Shown piece by piece: positions 36,394 through 44,989 of a DNA stretch of 64,000 bases. The position numbers and the translations under genes were made by a program. The first letter of the stretch is position 1. Each line of letters begins with the position of its first letter. The notes beneath the pieces were generated by a model. That model had not been told where the DNA came from and did not search any database. It saw nothing but the letters and a program-made list of their open reading frames with translations. The stretch comes from Streptomyces sp. Ru73 (lineage in GTDB: Bacteria > Actinomycetota > Actinomycetes > Streptomycetales > Streptomycetaceae): assembly GCF_002920575.1 (NCBI RefSeq), contig NZ_PQSQ01000027.1:1-64000 (forward strand). Reading direction: 5' to 3'.

Positions 36394-37770
36394 TCAGGGG
36401 AGCAGTATCCCCTCCGGCGCCTCCTCGTCCGCCGCGGGGGCCTCGGCGGCCTCCCGCTCGCGCACGGTGCGGCGGGCCCGCATCCACGCGTAGACCAGGA
36501 TGCCGGCGAAGAGGAAGAGCACGCCCTGGTAGATCGCGGCGTACCCGGCGCCGGCCACCAGCCAGAAGGTGAAGCCGAAGGCGGCCAGCGCGAGGACCAG
36601 GTCGCGCGCGAAGCGGCCGGGGCGCACCTCGTCGCGGCGGCCGGTGAGCAGGTAGTAGACCTGCGCGCCCGCGGCGAGGAGGTAGGGGACGGTCGCCGAG
36701 AAGGTGGTGATCAGGACCAGGATCTCGAAGACGCCGCCGGCGCCGGAGACGTAGTTGATCACCGTCAGCGCGGTGGCCAGGACGGTCGAGGCCAGTACGC
36801 CGAAGGTCGGCACGCCGCGCCGCTTCTTCTGGAAGGCGGCCGGGAAGAGGCCGTCCTGCGCGGCGGCGTACGGGGACTGGGCGCTCATCAGCGTCCAGCC
36901 GTTCAGCGCGCCGACGATCGAGACGACGGCGGCCGCGGCGATCAGCGTGCCGCCCCAGGTGCCGCCGAACATCGCGTTCATCGCGTCGGAGAACGGCGCC
37001 TGGGACTTCACCAGCTTGTCGTGCGGGACGGTGCCGAAGACCGAGACGGTGCCGAGGAGGTAGACGACGGCGGCGCCGATGACGCCGAGGACGGTGGCCC
37101 GGCCGACGTTGCGCTGGGGGTTGCGCACCTCGCCCGCGCTCATCGCGGCCGACTCCACGCCGACGTAGCTGTAGAGCAGGATCGCGGCGGCGGCCGAGAG
37201 CCCGCCGAGCGAGCTGCCGGTGCCCGCGTGGAAGGAGCCGAGGTTGTGCGGGTCGAAGAAGAACAGCCCGGCGATCGCGATGAACAGCAGCGGCAGGAAC
37301 TTCAGCACCGTGGAGACCAGCTGCACGGCGCCCACGTAGCGGGTGCCGGCGAAGTTGGAGAGCGCCGGGAGCCAGAGCGCGATGAGCGCGACGGCCAGGT
37401 CCATGCCCTTGGAGGCGTGGCCGGGGAAGAGCACGTGGACGTAGCCGACGGCGGCCACGGCGAGGGCCGCGTTGCTGACCCAGGTCATGGTCCAGTACGA
37501 CCAGGCGGACAGGAAGCCGGCGAAGTCGCCGAACGCCTCGCGGGCGTAGACGTACGGACCGCCGGTGTCCGGATGGCGCTCGGCGAGCCGCCCGAAGACC
37601 AGGGCGAGCGCGAGGGCGCCCACGGTCAGGACGCCGAAGGCCACGAGGCTGACGGTGCCGTAGGGGGCGACCGAGGCGGGCAGCAGGAAGATGCCGCCGC
37701 CGATGATGTTGCCCATCACCAGGGCGGTGGCGGTCCCCAGACCGAAGCGGCGGGTGTGCCGGTCGTGCAT
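36394..37770 (-). CDS. APC family amino acid permease
   Basis: 458 residues from the ATG at 37770 (MHDRHTRRFGLGTATALVMG). About 12 membrane helices follow. The first helix has the APC glycine motif GNIIGGGIFLLPAS; GGPYVYAREAFGDFAGFLSAWSYW is a family consensus for the arginine/agmatine-antiporter branch, with YSYVGVESAAMSAGEVRNPQRN further on. Substrate amino acid is not known. The C-terminus is Glu/Ala-rich. It ends 33 bases before the aroQ start on the same strand. Confidence 0.92.
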   Translation of the reverse strand: MHDRHTRRFGLGTATALVMGNIIGGGIFLLPASVAPYGTVSLVAFGVLTVGALALALVFGRLAERHPDTGGPYVYAREAFGDFAGFLSAWSYWTMTWVSNAALAVAAVGYVHVLFPGHASKGMDLAVALIALWLPALSNFAGTRYVGAVQLVSTVLKFLPLLFIAIAGLFFFDPHNLGSFHAGTGSSLGGLSAAAAILLYSYVGVESAAMSAGEVRNPQRNVGRATVLGVIGAAVVYLLGTVSVFGTVPHDKLVKSQAPFSDAMNAMFGGTWGGTLIAAAAVVSIVGALNGWTLMSAQSPYAAAQDGLFPAAFQKKRRGVPTFGVLASTVLATALTVINYVSGAGGVFEILVLITTFSATVPYLLAAGAQVYYLLTGRRDEVRPGRFARDLVLALAAFGFTFWLVAGAGYAAIYQGVLFLFAGILVYAWMRARRTVREREAAEAPAADEEAPEGILLP

Positions 37771-37919
37771 GGCGAGTGGTGGCTCTCTCTTGTGCTCTGC
37801 GCCCGGGGTCACCGGACGCCCCTGCGCTCCGGGGCCCGAGTCGGCTCCCGTGCGCCGCGCCCGGCCGGACGGCAGCGGGCTCTCCCCCATGGTCCGGGAC
37901 CCCGGAGGCCACCTCCAAA

Positions 37920-40184
37920 TCAGTGCTGTTTGTCCTGCGGGGTGCCGTCGGTGGGCGCAAAAGCTTCGGGCGCCGCACCCCGCGGCCGCATTTCGTCCGC
38001 ACCGGGTCGCGCAGCTCCCTCGGCGGACACGCCCCCGACCTGCGGTTCCCGTGCCCCGCTCGGCTCCCCGGCCGCCGGCTCAGGAGTGGCCTGGCGCTCC
38101 CGTACGGCCGGGCGCTCCCGTGTACCGTGCGGCTCCCCCACCGGTACCGCCGGGCCGCCGCCCTCGCCCAGCCAGCGCCGGAAGACCCGGTGCACCCGCT
38201 CGGCGCCGACCAGCTCCGCGCCCTCCCCCACCGGCGGCGTCAGCTCCTCGGGCCACAGCAGGAACGCCCGGGACTGCGGTCCCCCGAGCCCGCCGTGCGA
38301 GCCGATCTGCTCCTCGAAGGCGTGCACCTCGCCCGTCTCCGGATCGCACGCCGAATTGATCATGATGTCGGCGACGTGCGGGAAGCCGTCGGTCCGGCGT
38401 ACCGCGTCCGCCGCGCCGGGCCCGAACGGCGCCAGCGGGTCCTCGCCGACGACCAGCCCGCTGTCCAGGTGGTGGGCGCCGCCGCGCGGCCCGAGCACCA
38501 CGGCGCCGTGCTTCTCGGACCGGACGAGCAGGAAGCCGATGCCGGGGTGCTCGGCCAGGGTGCTCAGCAGCGCCGGGTTGCGCCGGTCGATCTCCTCGCG
38601 GGTCGCCCGGCCCGGTATCGACGGGAAGGACACCAGGCCGAGGTTGCCGGAGGCCAGCACGATCGGCTCGGCCGCCCGCCGTGCCCGCCGGGTGGTCTCC
38701 TCCGGCTCCTCCTCCTCGGGCCGGCGCAGCGCGGCGCGCGCGGTGTTCCTGGCCTCGGCCCCGGTGGGGCTGCGGCGCGCCCGCCGCGACACGGGCAGCC
38801 CGCAGCCCGCCCGCACCAGGTCCTCCAGCGTCAGCCCGTACCGCCCGGCGAAGGTCTCGCCCGGGCTCTGGCCGTGGTCGGAGAGGAGCACGATGCGGTA
38901 CGGGCGCGGCGCGTGCCGGGCGACCTTGGCGATCAGCGCGAGCGAGCGGTCCAGGCGCCGCAGCACCAGCCGGACGTCCCGGCTCTCCGGGCCCGAGTGG
39001 TGCGCGACCTCGTCGTACGCGACCAGGTCGGCGTAGATCGCGGTACGGCCCACGAGCATGTCGCCGATCACGGCGGCCACCACCACGTCCCGCTCGACGA
39101 CGGTCGCGAAGGCCCGCACGAAGGGGTAGAGGCCGCCGCGCTTGACCCGCGGCCCGGTGCCGCGGAAGCGGGCGCGCAGCGACTGGCCGATCTCCCGGCA
39201 CACCTCGACGACGAAGGAGGCGGCGGTGCGGGTGGCGTTCGCGGGGTCGGAGAAGTACGCGAAGTAGCCGGCCCGGGAGCGGTTGTACCGGCCGCGCCGG
39301 GCGGCGACCGAGAGCACCAGCGCGAGCTGCGCCGCGCCGCCGCTGAAGAGGTTGCCGCGGCTGGCGCCGTCCACCGTCAGCAGGCCGCCGTCGCCGGTCC
39401 GCACCATGGCGCGGCGCTGCAGCTCCGCCGCGCTGGTCGGCCGGTTGCTGACGATCACCTCGCCGGTCTCCTTCTCGTACCAGCGGAAGGCGGGCAGGTC
39501 GTGGTTGGTGCCGTGCAGGATGCCGAGCTGGCTGGCGCCGGTCTGGCTGGACCAGTCGGTGCGCCAGGGGGTGAGCGTATGGGTCGTGCCGGCCCAGGCG
39601 GCGACGGTGGGCATCAGCGGGTCGGGGCCGGCCAGCGCGTCGGCGAGCACGTCGTGGCCGACGCCGTCGAGCTGGAGGAAGAGGGTGCCGGGCGGGGCGC
39701 CCGCCGGGTCCGGCACCACCGCCCTGCGGCGCCGCAGGGCAAGCCGGGCCAGCCGTCTGCGGTACGCGTCGTCGTCCCCGACGGCGAGGGCCGCACCGGT
39801 CGCCGAGGAGACCGCCGACATCACGGCGGCGACCACCACGGCGGTCTCCGGTGAGGCGGCGCCGCGCCCGTCGGGCACCAGCCAGAGCGCGACCAGCAGC
39901 AGCGAGCCGTTGAGCGCGAAGACCAGCAGGCCGAGCACGAGCGCGGGCACCAGCAGCAGGGTGCGTACGAGCAGCGGCCACACCACCGCGCCGAGCAGGC
40001 CGAAGACGCCGGCGGCGAGGGCCGCGGTGACGGCGATGCGGGTGGCGCTGTCGCCGTCGGCCGACTGGAGCCGGAAGTCGGGCAGCGCGCCGGCCAGCAC
40101 GAGCATGGCGACGGTCGAGACCGCCCAGACCGCGATCACTCGCAGCAGGGCACGGCCCGCTCTCCGCCATCGTGGTCGCCGCAC
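37920..40184 (-). CDS. Membrane protein with alkaline-phosphatase/phosphodiesterase-like domain
   Basis: 754 residues from the GTG at 40184, which has GAAAGGTGAG upstream. The first 110 residues hold four hydrophobic helices of the phage-holin-4 type (LRVIAVWAVSTVAMLVLAG, AVVWPLLVRTLLLVPALVLGLL). A metal-dependent alkaline-phosphatase-superfamily domain (about 160-680) follows: LFLQLDGVGHDVL, SGGAAQLALVLS, YADLVAYDEVAHHSG, VLLSDHGQSPGETFA, HLDSGLVV. The C-terminus is low-complexity Pro/Glu/Arg. It could hydrolyse a phosphodiester or phospho-lipid at the membrane; the substrate is unknown. Confidence 0.85.
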   Translation of the reverse strand: MRRPRWRRAGRALLRVIAVWAVSTVAMLVLAGALPDFRLQSADGDSATRIAVTAALAAGVFGLLGAVVWPLLVRTLLLVPALVLGLLVFALNGSLLLVALWLVPDGRGAASPETAVVVAAVMSAVSSATGAALAVGDDDAYRRRLARLALRRRRAVVPDPAGAPPGTLFLQLDGVGHDVLADALAGPDPLMPTVAAWAGTTHTLTPWRTDWSSQTGASQLGILHGTNHDLPAFRWYEKETGEVIVSNRPTSAAELQRRAMVRTGDGGLLTVDGASRGNLFSGGAAQLALVLSVAARRGRYNRSRAGYFAYFSDPANATRTAASFVVEVCREIGQSLRARFRGTGPRVKRGGLYPFVRAFATVVERDVVVAAVIGDMLVGRTAIYADLVAYDEVAHHSGPESRDVRLVLRRLDRSLALIAKVARHAPRPYRIVLLSDHGQSPGETFAGRYGLTLEDLVRAGCGLPVSRRARRSPTGAEARNTARAALRRPEEEEPEETTRRARRAAEPIVLASGNLGLVSFPSIPGRATREEIDRRNPALLSTLAEHPGIGFLLVRSEKHGAVVLGPRGGAHHLDSGLVVGEDPLAPFGPGAADAVRRTDGFPHVADIMINSACDPETGEVHAFEEQIGSHGGLGGPQSRAFLLWPEELTPPVGEGAELVGAERVHRVFRRWLGEGGGPAVPVGEPHGTRERPAVRERQATPEPAAGEPSGAREPQVGGVSAEGAARPGADEMRPRGAAPEAFAPTDGTPQDKQH

Positions 40185-40384
40185 CGCGCACTCACCTTTC
40201 CTCGCCCGTGTCCGGCCCGGATGTCCGGTACGCGCCTCAGCGTGCCACACCGCGGGGAGCGGCCGGATCGCGGCGTTACGTCACAGGTGCACATCGGGCA
40301 TGAGGACGGTGACCGCGGTCCGCGGCGGGCAGTGCATTCGCTGACGTCCGGCCGTGCCGGGACCGAGATTTGGCAGGATGAGGT

Positions 40385-40921
40385 GTGATCACTTTGCATA
40401 CGCAGCGGCTTGCACTGCGCCGCTGGCTCCCCGGGGACCTCCAGCCGATGGCGGCCGTGAACGCCGACCCGGACGTGATGCGCTGGATCGGGAGCGGCAC
40501 GACGCGGAGCCTGTCGCAGACCGCCTCCGGCATTTCCTCCTGGGAGCAGGAGTGGGACATCGAGGGCTTCGGGCTGTTCGCGGTGGAGCTGCGGGAGACG
40601 GGGGAGCTGGCGGGGTTCACCGGGCTGTCGGTGCCGCACTTCCTGCCGGAGGTGCTGCCCGCCGTGGAGATCGGCTGGCGGCTGGGGCGGCCGTACTGGG
40701 GCCGGGGCATCGCCACGGAGGCGGCACGGGCCGCGCTGGACTACGGGTTCCGCGAGCGCGGCCTGGAACGGATCATCAGCATCGCGCAGCGCGGCAACGA
40801 CGCCTCCGAGCGGATCATGCAGAAGCTGGGCATGCGGCTGGACCGCGAGACGGTCGACCCGACGTGCGGCCGGGCGGTGCGGGTCTACGTCATCGACGCA
40901 CCCGGGGCGGCCGCCCGCTGA
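40385..40921 (+). CDS. GNAT N-acetyltransferase (RimJ/RimL type)
   Basis: 178 residues from the GTG at 40385, with GGATGAGG upstream. N-terminal TQRLALRRWLPGDL and the acetyl-CoA motif RPYWGRGIATEAARAALDYGF are diagnostic for RimJ-type enzymes, and FRERGLERIISIAQRGNDAS is motif B. It transfers acetyl from acetyl-CoA to an amino group of a peptide N-terminus or small amine. No neighbour indicates a substrate. Confidence 0.9.
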   Translation: MITLHTQRLALRRWLPGDLQPMAAVNADPDVMRWIGSGTTRSLSQTASGISSWEQEWDIEGFGLFAVELRETGELAGFTGLSVPHFLPEVLPAVEIGWRLGRPYWGRGIATEAARAALDYGFRERGLERIISIAQRGNDASERIMQKLGMRLDRETVDPTCGRAVRVYVIDAPGAAAR

Positions 40922-40930
40922 CCGGCCGCT

Positions 40931-40972
40931 GACCGGCGGGCCGCGCCCGGCCGGCTCCGCGGCCCGTCGGCC
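40931..40972 (+). terminator. Hairpin after the GNAT gene
   Basis: CGGGCCGCG (40937-40945) pairs with CGCGGCCCG (40958-40966) around a 12-base loop, with partial extension on both sides. It lies just past the GNAT stop. Confidence 0.5.
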
Positions 40973-41038
40973 GTGGGGCGTACGCTCGGGAGGGGCGCGA
41001 CTGCCGTCGCGCGGCACGGGAGCGTACGGAGGTCACGG

Positions 41039-41821
41039 GTGTCGGTGGAGGTCACCTGGTGGGGGCATGCCACCGCTACGGTCGAGGACTCCGGCACCCG
41101 ACTGCTGACCGATCCGCTCTTCGTCCGGCGCCTCGCCCATCTGCGGCGGCGGCGCGGTGCCGTGCCCGGCGACCGGGCCGCGGCGGCCGACGCCGTACTC
41201 ATCTCGCACCTGCACTCCGACCATCTCCACCTGCCCTCGCTCGCCCGGCTCGCGCCCGGCACCCGGCTGGTCGTGCCGCGCGGCGCCCCGGCGGCGCTGC
41301 CGGGCCTGCGCAGGACGGCGGCGGGCCGCGGCCTTCCGGTGACGGAGCTGGGGCCCGGCGAGGAGACGGCGGTGGGCGCGCTGACCGTACGGGCGGTGAC
41401 CGCCGCGCACGACGGGCGGCGGCTGCCGTACGGGCCGCACCGGGTGCCCGCGCTCGGCTATGTGATCAGCGGCTCGGCCACGACGTACTTCGCCGGGGAC
41501 ACCGGGCTGTTCGACGGGATGGCGGACGAGGTCGGCGCGTGCGACGTGGCGCTGCTGCCGGTGGGCGGCTGGGGCCCGTTCCTCGGCCACGGGCACCTGG
41601 ACGCGCACCGTGCCGCGGTGGCGGCGGCCCGGCTCGCGCCGCGCGACGCGGTGCCGGTGCACTACGGCACGTACTGGCCGATCGGCATGGACGCGGTCCG
41701 GCCGCACGAGTTCCACGCCCCCGGGCAGGAGTTCGTCCGGCAGGCGGCGCTGCTCGCGCCCGGGGTGACCGTGCACGAGCTGGGGCACGGCGCTTCCGTA
41801 CGGCTGGCGGCCGGCCGGTGA
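41039..41821 (+). CDS. Metallo-beta-lactamase-fold hydrolase, UlaG type
   Basis: 260 residues from the GTG at 41039, with GGAGGT upstream and the family opening VEVTWWGHATATVEDSGTRLLTDP. The zinc motif is HLHSDHLH (about 60-67), with the later ligands in FAGDTGLF and VPVHYGTYW. UlaG-type proteins are lactonases of ascorbate phosphate or broad metal hydrolases; no ascorbate genes are here. Its stop overlaps the DedA start by four bases (GTGA, 41818-41821). Confidence 0.9.
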   Translation: MSVEVTWWGHATATVEDSGTRLLTDPLFVRRLAHLRRRRGAVPGDRAAAADAVLISHLHSDHLHLPSLARLAPGTRLVVPRGAPAALPGLRRTAAGRGLPVTELGPGEETAVGALTVRAVTAAHDGRRLPYGPHRVPALGYVISGSATTYFAGDTGLFDGMADEVGACDVALLPVGGWGPFLGHGHLDAHRAAVAAARLAPRDAVPVHYGTYWPIGMDAVRPHEFHAPGQEFVRQAALLAPGVTVHELGHGASVRLAAGR

Positions 41822-42501
41822 ACGCCTCCCGCGCGCCCGAATCCCTGGCCGAACTCGCCGCGCACGCACCGCAGTTGGCGGACCGGCTGGCGGCCGTCGT
41901 ACCGCCGGAGAGCACCCAGCAGGCGGCCGGCTACCCCTCCCTCTTCGTCCTGGTGGTCCTCGGCTCGCTCGTCCCCGTGGTCCCGACGGGCGCGCTGGTC
42001 AGCTCGGCCGCCGCGGTCGCCTTCCACCACACCTCGCCGTTCGCGCTGCTGCTGGTCTTCCTCGTCGCGTCGGCCGCCGCCTTCCTCGGCGACCTCGGCC
42101 TGTACTGGCTGGGCGCGCGCGGGGTCCGGTCGAAGAACGGCTCGCGGTGGCTGGAGCGGCTGCGCGAGCGGTCGGCGCCGGAGCGGCTGGCCCAGGCCCA
42201 GCAGCGGCTGGACGAGCACGGCGTGCTGGTGCTCGTGCTGTCCCGGCTGGTGCCGGCCGGGCGCATCCCCATCATGCTGGCCTGCCTGCTGGCGCGGCAG
42301 CCGGTCCGCTGGTTCGCGCGGGGCGACCTGCCGGCCTGCCTCGCCTGGGCGGCGACGTACCAGCTCATCGGGATACTCGGCGGCTCGCTGTTCAGCGAGC
42401 CGTGGCAGGGCGTGGCCGCTGCGGTGGGCCTGACGGTGCTGGTCAGCGCGGCACCGGCGGTCTGGCGGCGCGTTCGCGGGCCGCACGACCGGTCGGCCTG
42501 A
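41818..42501 (+). CDS. DedA family membrane protein
   Basis: 227 residues from the GTG at 41818. Family marks are SLVPVVPTGALVSSAAAVAF, LVASAAAFLGDLGLYWLGARGV and LVLVLSRLVPAGRIPIMLACLL, the last with the conserved Arg and Pro of the DedA re-entrant region. DedA proteins are proton-dependent membrane proteins needed for envelope homeostasis, now linked to lipid transport. Coupled to the hydrolase gene by a GTGA overlap. Confidence 0.88.
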   Translation: MNASRAPESLAELAAHAPQLADRLAAVVPPESTQQAAGYPSLFVLVVLGSLVPVVPTGALVSSAAAVAFHHTSPFALLLVFLVASAAAFLGDLGLYWLGARGVRSKNGSRWLERLRERSAPERLAQAQQRLDEHGVLVLVLSRLVPAGRIPIMLACLLARQPVRWFARGDLPACLAWAATYQLIGILGGSLFSEPWQGVAAAVGLTVLVSAAPAVWRRVRGPHDRSA

Positions 42502-42575
42502 GCCGTACGGGCACACCGCCCGGGCCGTACGCGTACTCGCCATGTCCTCTGCGTACGTGACGACTTGACGGCCCG

Positions 42576-43799
42576 TCACTCCTCCGGCGCGGGCTCGCCC
42601 TCCGCCGTCAGTGCCACGCCCAGTTCCCGCAACGACTCGGCCACGGCCGGGACTTCGAGCGGGTCGGGGGCGGCCAGCAGGCGCCGGCGGCGGTCCGGGT
42701 CCGGGTCGAGCAGCGCCTCGGTGCTCAGCCGGACGCGCAGCGCCTTGGGGTCGTCGCCGAAGCGGTGGCCGCCGCGGGCCGCCCAGGGCGCCAGTGCCCG
42801 CTCCAGCGCGGCGGGCCCGGTCACGCCGCGGGCGGCGAACACGGGGCGCAGCGGTTCGAGGTCGGCGTACAGATGGCTGCCGGCGTGCGGCGGGCGGCAG
42901 ACCGCCCCCGCGGCGGTGAGCGTCGCGTACAGCCCGGCGGCGAGCCGCCCGTGCAGCCGGGCCGCCGCCGCGGTCCGTTCCCGTACGGTGGCCGGCTCGG
43001 TGAGCGCGTGGCCGACGGCGGCGGCGAGCGGGGCCGGCAGCGGGGTCGCCAGCCCGGCGAGCGCGCCTCGCACGGCGGCGCACAGCTCCTCACCGGGGCC
43101 GGTGGCGGGGAAGCGGGCGAGGGCTGCGGGCCAGGAAGCGGGGACGAGTGTGGCCCGCAGGTCGGCGAGGACGACGACGTTGCCGGGCAGCATCTCGGCG
43201 GGGCTGAGCACCACCGTGTCGTGCGGGTCGTGCAGCAGGTCGCGGCGGGTCTCGTCGCTGATGATCCAGAGCCCCTCGCCGGCCGCCGCCTCGCACACCT
43301 CGTGCAGCTGTTCGGGCGGCGGGCAGGTGCCGGTGGGGTCGTCGGCGACGGAGAGCAGCAGCACCCGCGGGTCGTCGCCCGCGTCCCGGGCCCGGTGCAC
43401 CGCCTCCTGGAGCGTCACCGGGTCCGGCACTCCCCCGGACTCGGCCGGCACCGGTGCCGGGTGCGCGGCCCGGCCCAGCAGCCGGACCTGCGGCGCGTAC
43501 CAGGCGGCACAGGGCCGGGGCAGTACGACGTCACCGCCGGCAGCGGCGAGCAGTGCGAGGAGCAACGCGGGCGCGCCGGGCGCGGCCAGTACCCGGTCGG
43601 CGACGGTCCACAGGCCGCGGCGCTCGAAGTAGCCGCAGGCGGCGGCGCGCAGTGCCGGGGCGCCGCCGGGCGGCTCGGGGGCCGTGCGGTCGGCGGCTGC
43701 GGCGAGGTGCGCGGCCAGTTCCGGGAGGACGGGCAGTCCCATGGGCGGATCCGGAACCGGGTGCGGCTCCGGGGCGCTCGGCTGCATCCGTACCTCCAC
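42576..43799 (-). CDS. Aminotransferase class I/II-fold protein lacking the PLP lysine
   Basis: 407 residues with the fold-type-I pattern: the NPTG-like VADDPTGT (about 152-158), SDETRRDLL (Asp182, the pyridine-N ligand) and the C-terminal substrate Arg LRVRLST. At the place where the PLP lysine is expected (about 210-222) the sequence is LADLRATLVPASWPAAL, with no Lys. The whole protein has only one Lys (about 362, DDPKALR), in the wrong place. It is either non-catalytic or uses PLP differently. It has no operon partner: the DedA gene ends nearby on the opposite strand. Confidence 0.75.
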   Translation of the reverse strand: MEVRMQPSAPEPHPVPDPPMGLPVLPELAAHLAAAADRTAPEPPGGAPALRAAACGYFERRGLWTVADRVLAAPGAPALLLALLAAAGGDVVLPRPCAAWYAPQVRLLGRAAHPAPVPAESGGVPDPVTLQEAVHRARDAGDDPRVLLLSVADDPTGTCPPPEQLHEVCEAAAGEGLWIISDETRRDLLHDPHDTVVLSPAEMLPGNVVVLADLRATLVPASWPAALARFPATGPGEELCAAVRGALAGLATPLPAPLAAAVGHALTEPATVRERTAAAARLHGRLAAGLYATLTAAGAVCRPPHAGSHLYADLEPLRPVFAARGVTGPAALERALAPWAARGGHRFGDDPKALRVRLSTEALLDPDPDRRRRLLAAPDPLEVPAVAESLRELGVALTAEGEPAPEE

Positions 43800-43908
43800 T
43801 CTCCACGGCGGTGCGCCGGGGCCCGCGGCGCGCGGGCCCCGACCACCCTCGCAGATCGGGGAGGTGCCGGGCGGGAGGACACGTCACCGCCGGGACCGCG
43901 GGACCGGG

Positions 43909-44640
43909 TCAGCGCCCGGCGGTCTCCTCGCGCATGACGCGCAACTCCCGCTCCAGGCCGCGGCCGCGGGTCCGGACGACGCCGGCGGCCAGGTCGTGCA
44001 GCTTGCGGTTGGTGCGCTGGGAGAGTTTGCGCAGCATGGTGAACGCGTCGTCCGCGTCGCAGCCGAGCACGTACATCATGATCCCGCAGGCCTGGTCCAC
44101 GACCGGCCGGGAGCGCAGCGCGGCGTCGAGCCGGCCGACCTCGGCCAGCGCCCTGCGGTAGTGGCGGTCGCGGGCCAGGCCCGTGGCGGCGAGGTCGCCG
44201 AGCGCGGCGGCCGCGCATTCGCCGGACTCGGCGGTGATCCCGGGCCGGAAGCCGTAGACGGTGACGGTGATGGCCATGCCGTCCCGGAGGTACGGCAGGG
44301 TCGTACTGGAACGCACCCCGGCCTCCAGCGCCTCGGTGCGGTAGGCGGGCCAGCGGTCGTCGTGCAGCAGGTCTTCGGAGGAGACGGGGCGCCCGGTGTC
44401 CAGAGCGGCCCTGATCGGGCCCTCGCCGGTCTCCCACTGAACGCTGACCAGCGCGGACAGGTCCGGGTGCGTGACGGCTGCGGGCGGGTCGGCGGCCGCT
44501 TCGCCGGTGGTGACGGTGGCCGTGGCGCCGCAGCTGTCCGGGGTGCACCGCGCGGCCACGTCCGCGAGGTTCGCCAGACTGCGGGCGGACGAGCCCTGGG
44601 CACCTGGCTCGTCCACCGGGCAGAGGGTGTGGGTCGCCAT
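43909..44640 (-). CDS. GAF-ANTAR domain RNA-binding antiterminator protein
   Basis: 243 residues from the ATG at 44640, with GAGGGA upstream; a longer ORF start (44949) adds only non-family residues. A GAF domain (about 15-165) holds SVQWETGEGPIRAALDTGRPVSSEDLL and WPAYRTEALEAGVRSSTTLPY. The C-terminal ANTAR domain (about 180-235) reads ALRSRPVVDQACGIMMYVLGCDADDAF. ANTAR proteins bind paired hairpins in nascent RNA to block termination. The GAF ligand is unknown. Confidence 0.93.
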   Translation of the reverse strand: MATHTLCPVDEPGAQGSSARSLANLADVAARCTPDSCGATATVTTGEAAADPPAAVTHPDLSALVSVQWETGEGPIRAALDTGRPVSSEDLLHDDRWPAYRTEALEAGVRSSTTLPYLRDGMAITVTVYGFRPGITAESGECAAAALGDLAATGLARDRHYRRALAEVGRLDAALRSRPVVDQACGIMMYVLGCDADDAFTMLRKLSQRTNRKLHDLAAGVVRTRGRGLERELRVMREETAGR

Positions 44641-44989
44641 AGCTGTCAATCCCTCGATCGGTGCATAGGGCAAGCAGCGCGGCACGGACGCTGTGCCGCG
44701 GTCGCCCCCGCATATGTCGGGGGCCAGGCCCGTACGGAGTCGGTTTCCCGGTGGGCGGACGGGGAAACGCCGGTATCGCGTCGATCGGGCGGCGTTCGCC
44801 GGCGGTCCGGCCCGTTCGTGCCAACTCCCCAGTACGTGCGCACGCGCGGCCCTTTCCGGCCTGCCGCAGCCCTCGTACACGCCCCACCGTACGCCCGGAC
44901 CCCGGCCGGGGCCGAACGCCGGGGAGCTCTTCCGGCCGTGCTCGGTCACGGGCGCAGCCGGTAGCCACCGGTCCGGTTACGGTGTGGGC
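44641..44989. other. Divergent gap between the GAF-ANTAR and PAS/GAF genes
   Basis: 349 bases with no supported gene and no clear paired ANTAR hairpin. It must hold the two promoters. Nothing else is distinct. Confidence 0.4.

Noticed and set aside
35776-39036. 1086-codon plus-strand open frame
   Set aside because: Antisense to aroQ, the APC permease and the phosphatase-like gene; composition is the mirror of those proteins.
37920-40184. Prophage or holin gene
   Set aside because: Only the N-terminal membrane helices resemble the phage holin family; the rest is an alkaline-phosphatase-type enzyme. No other phage genes.
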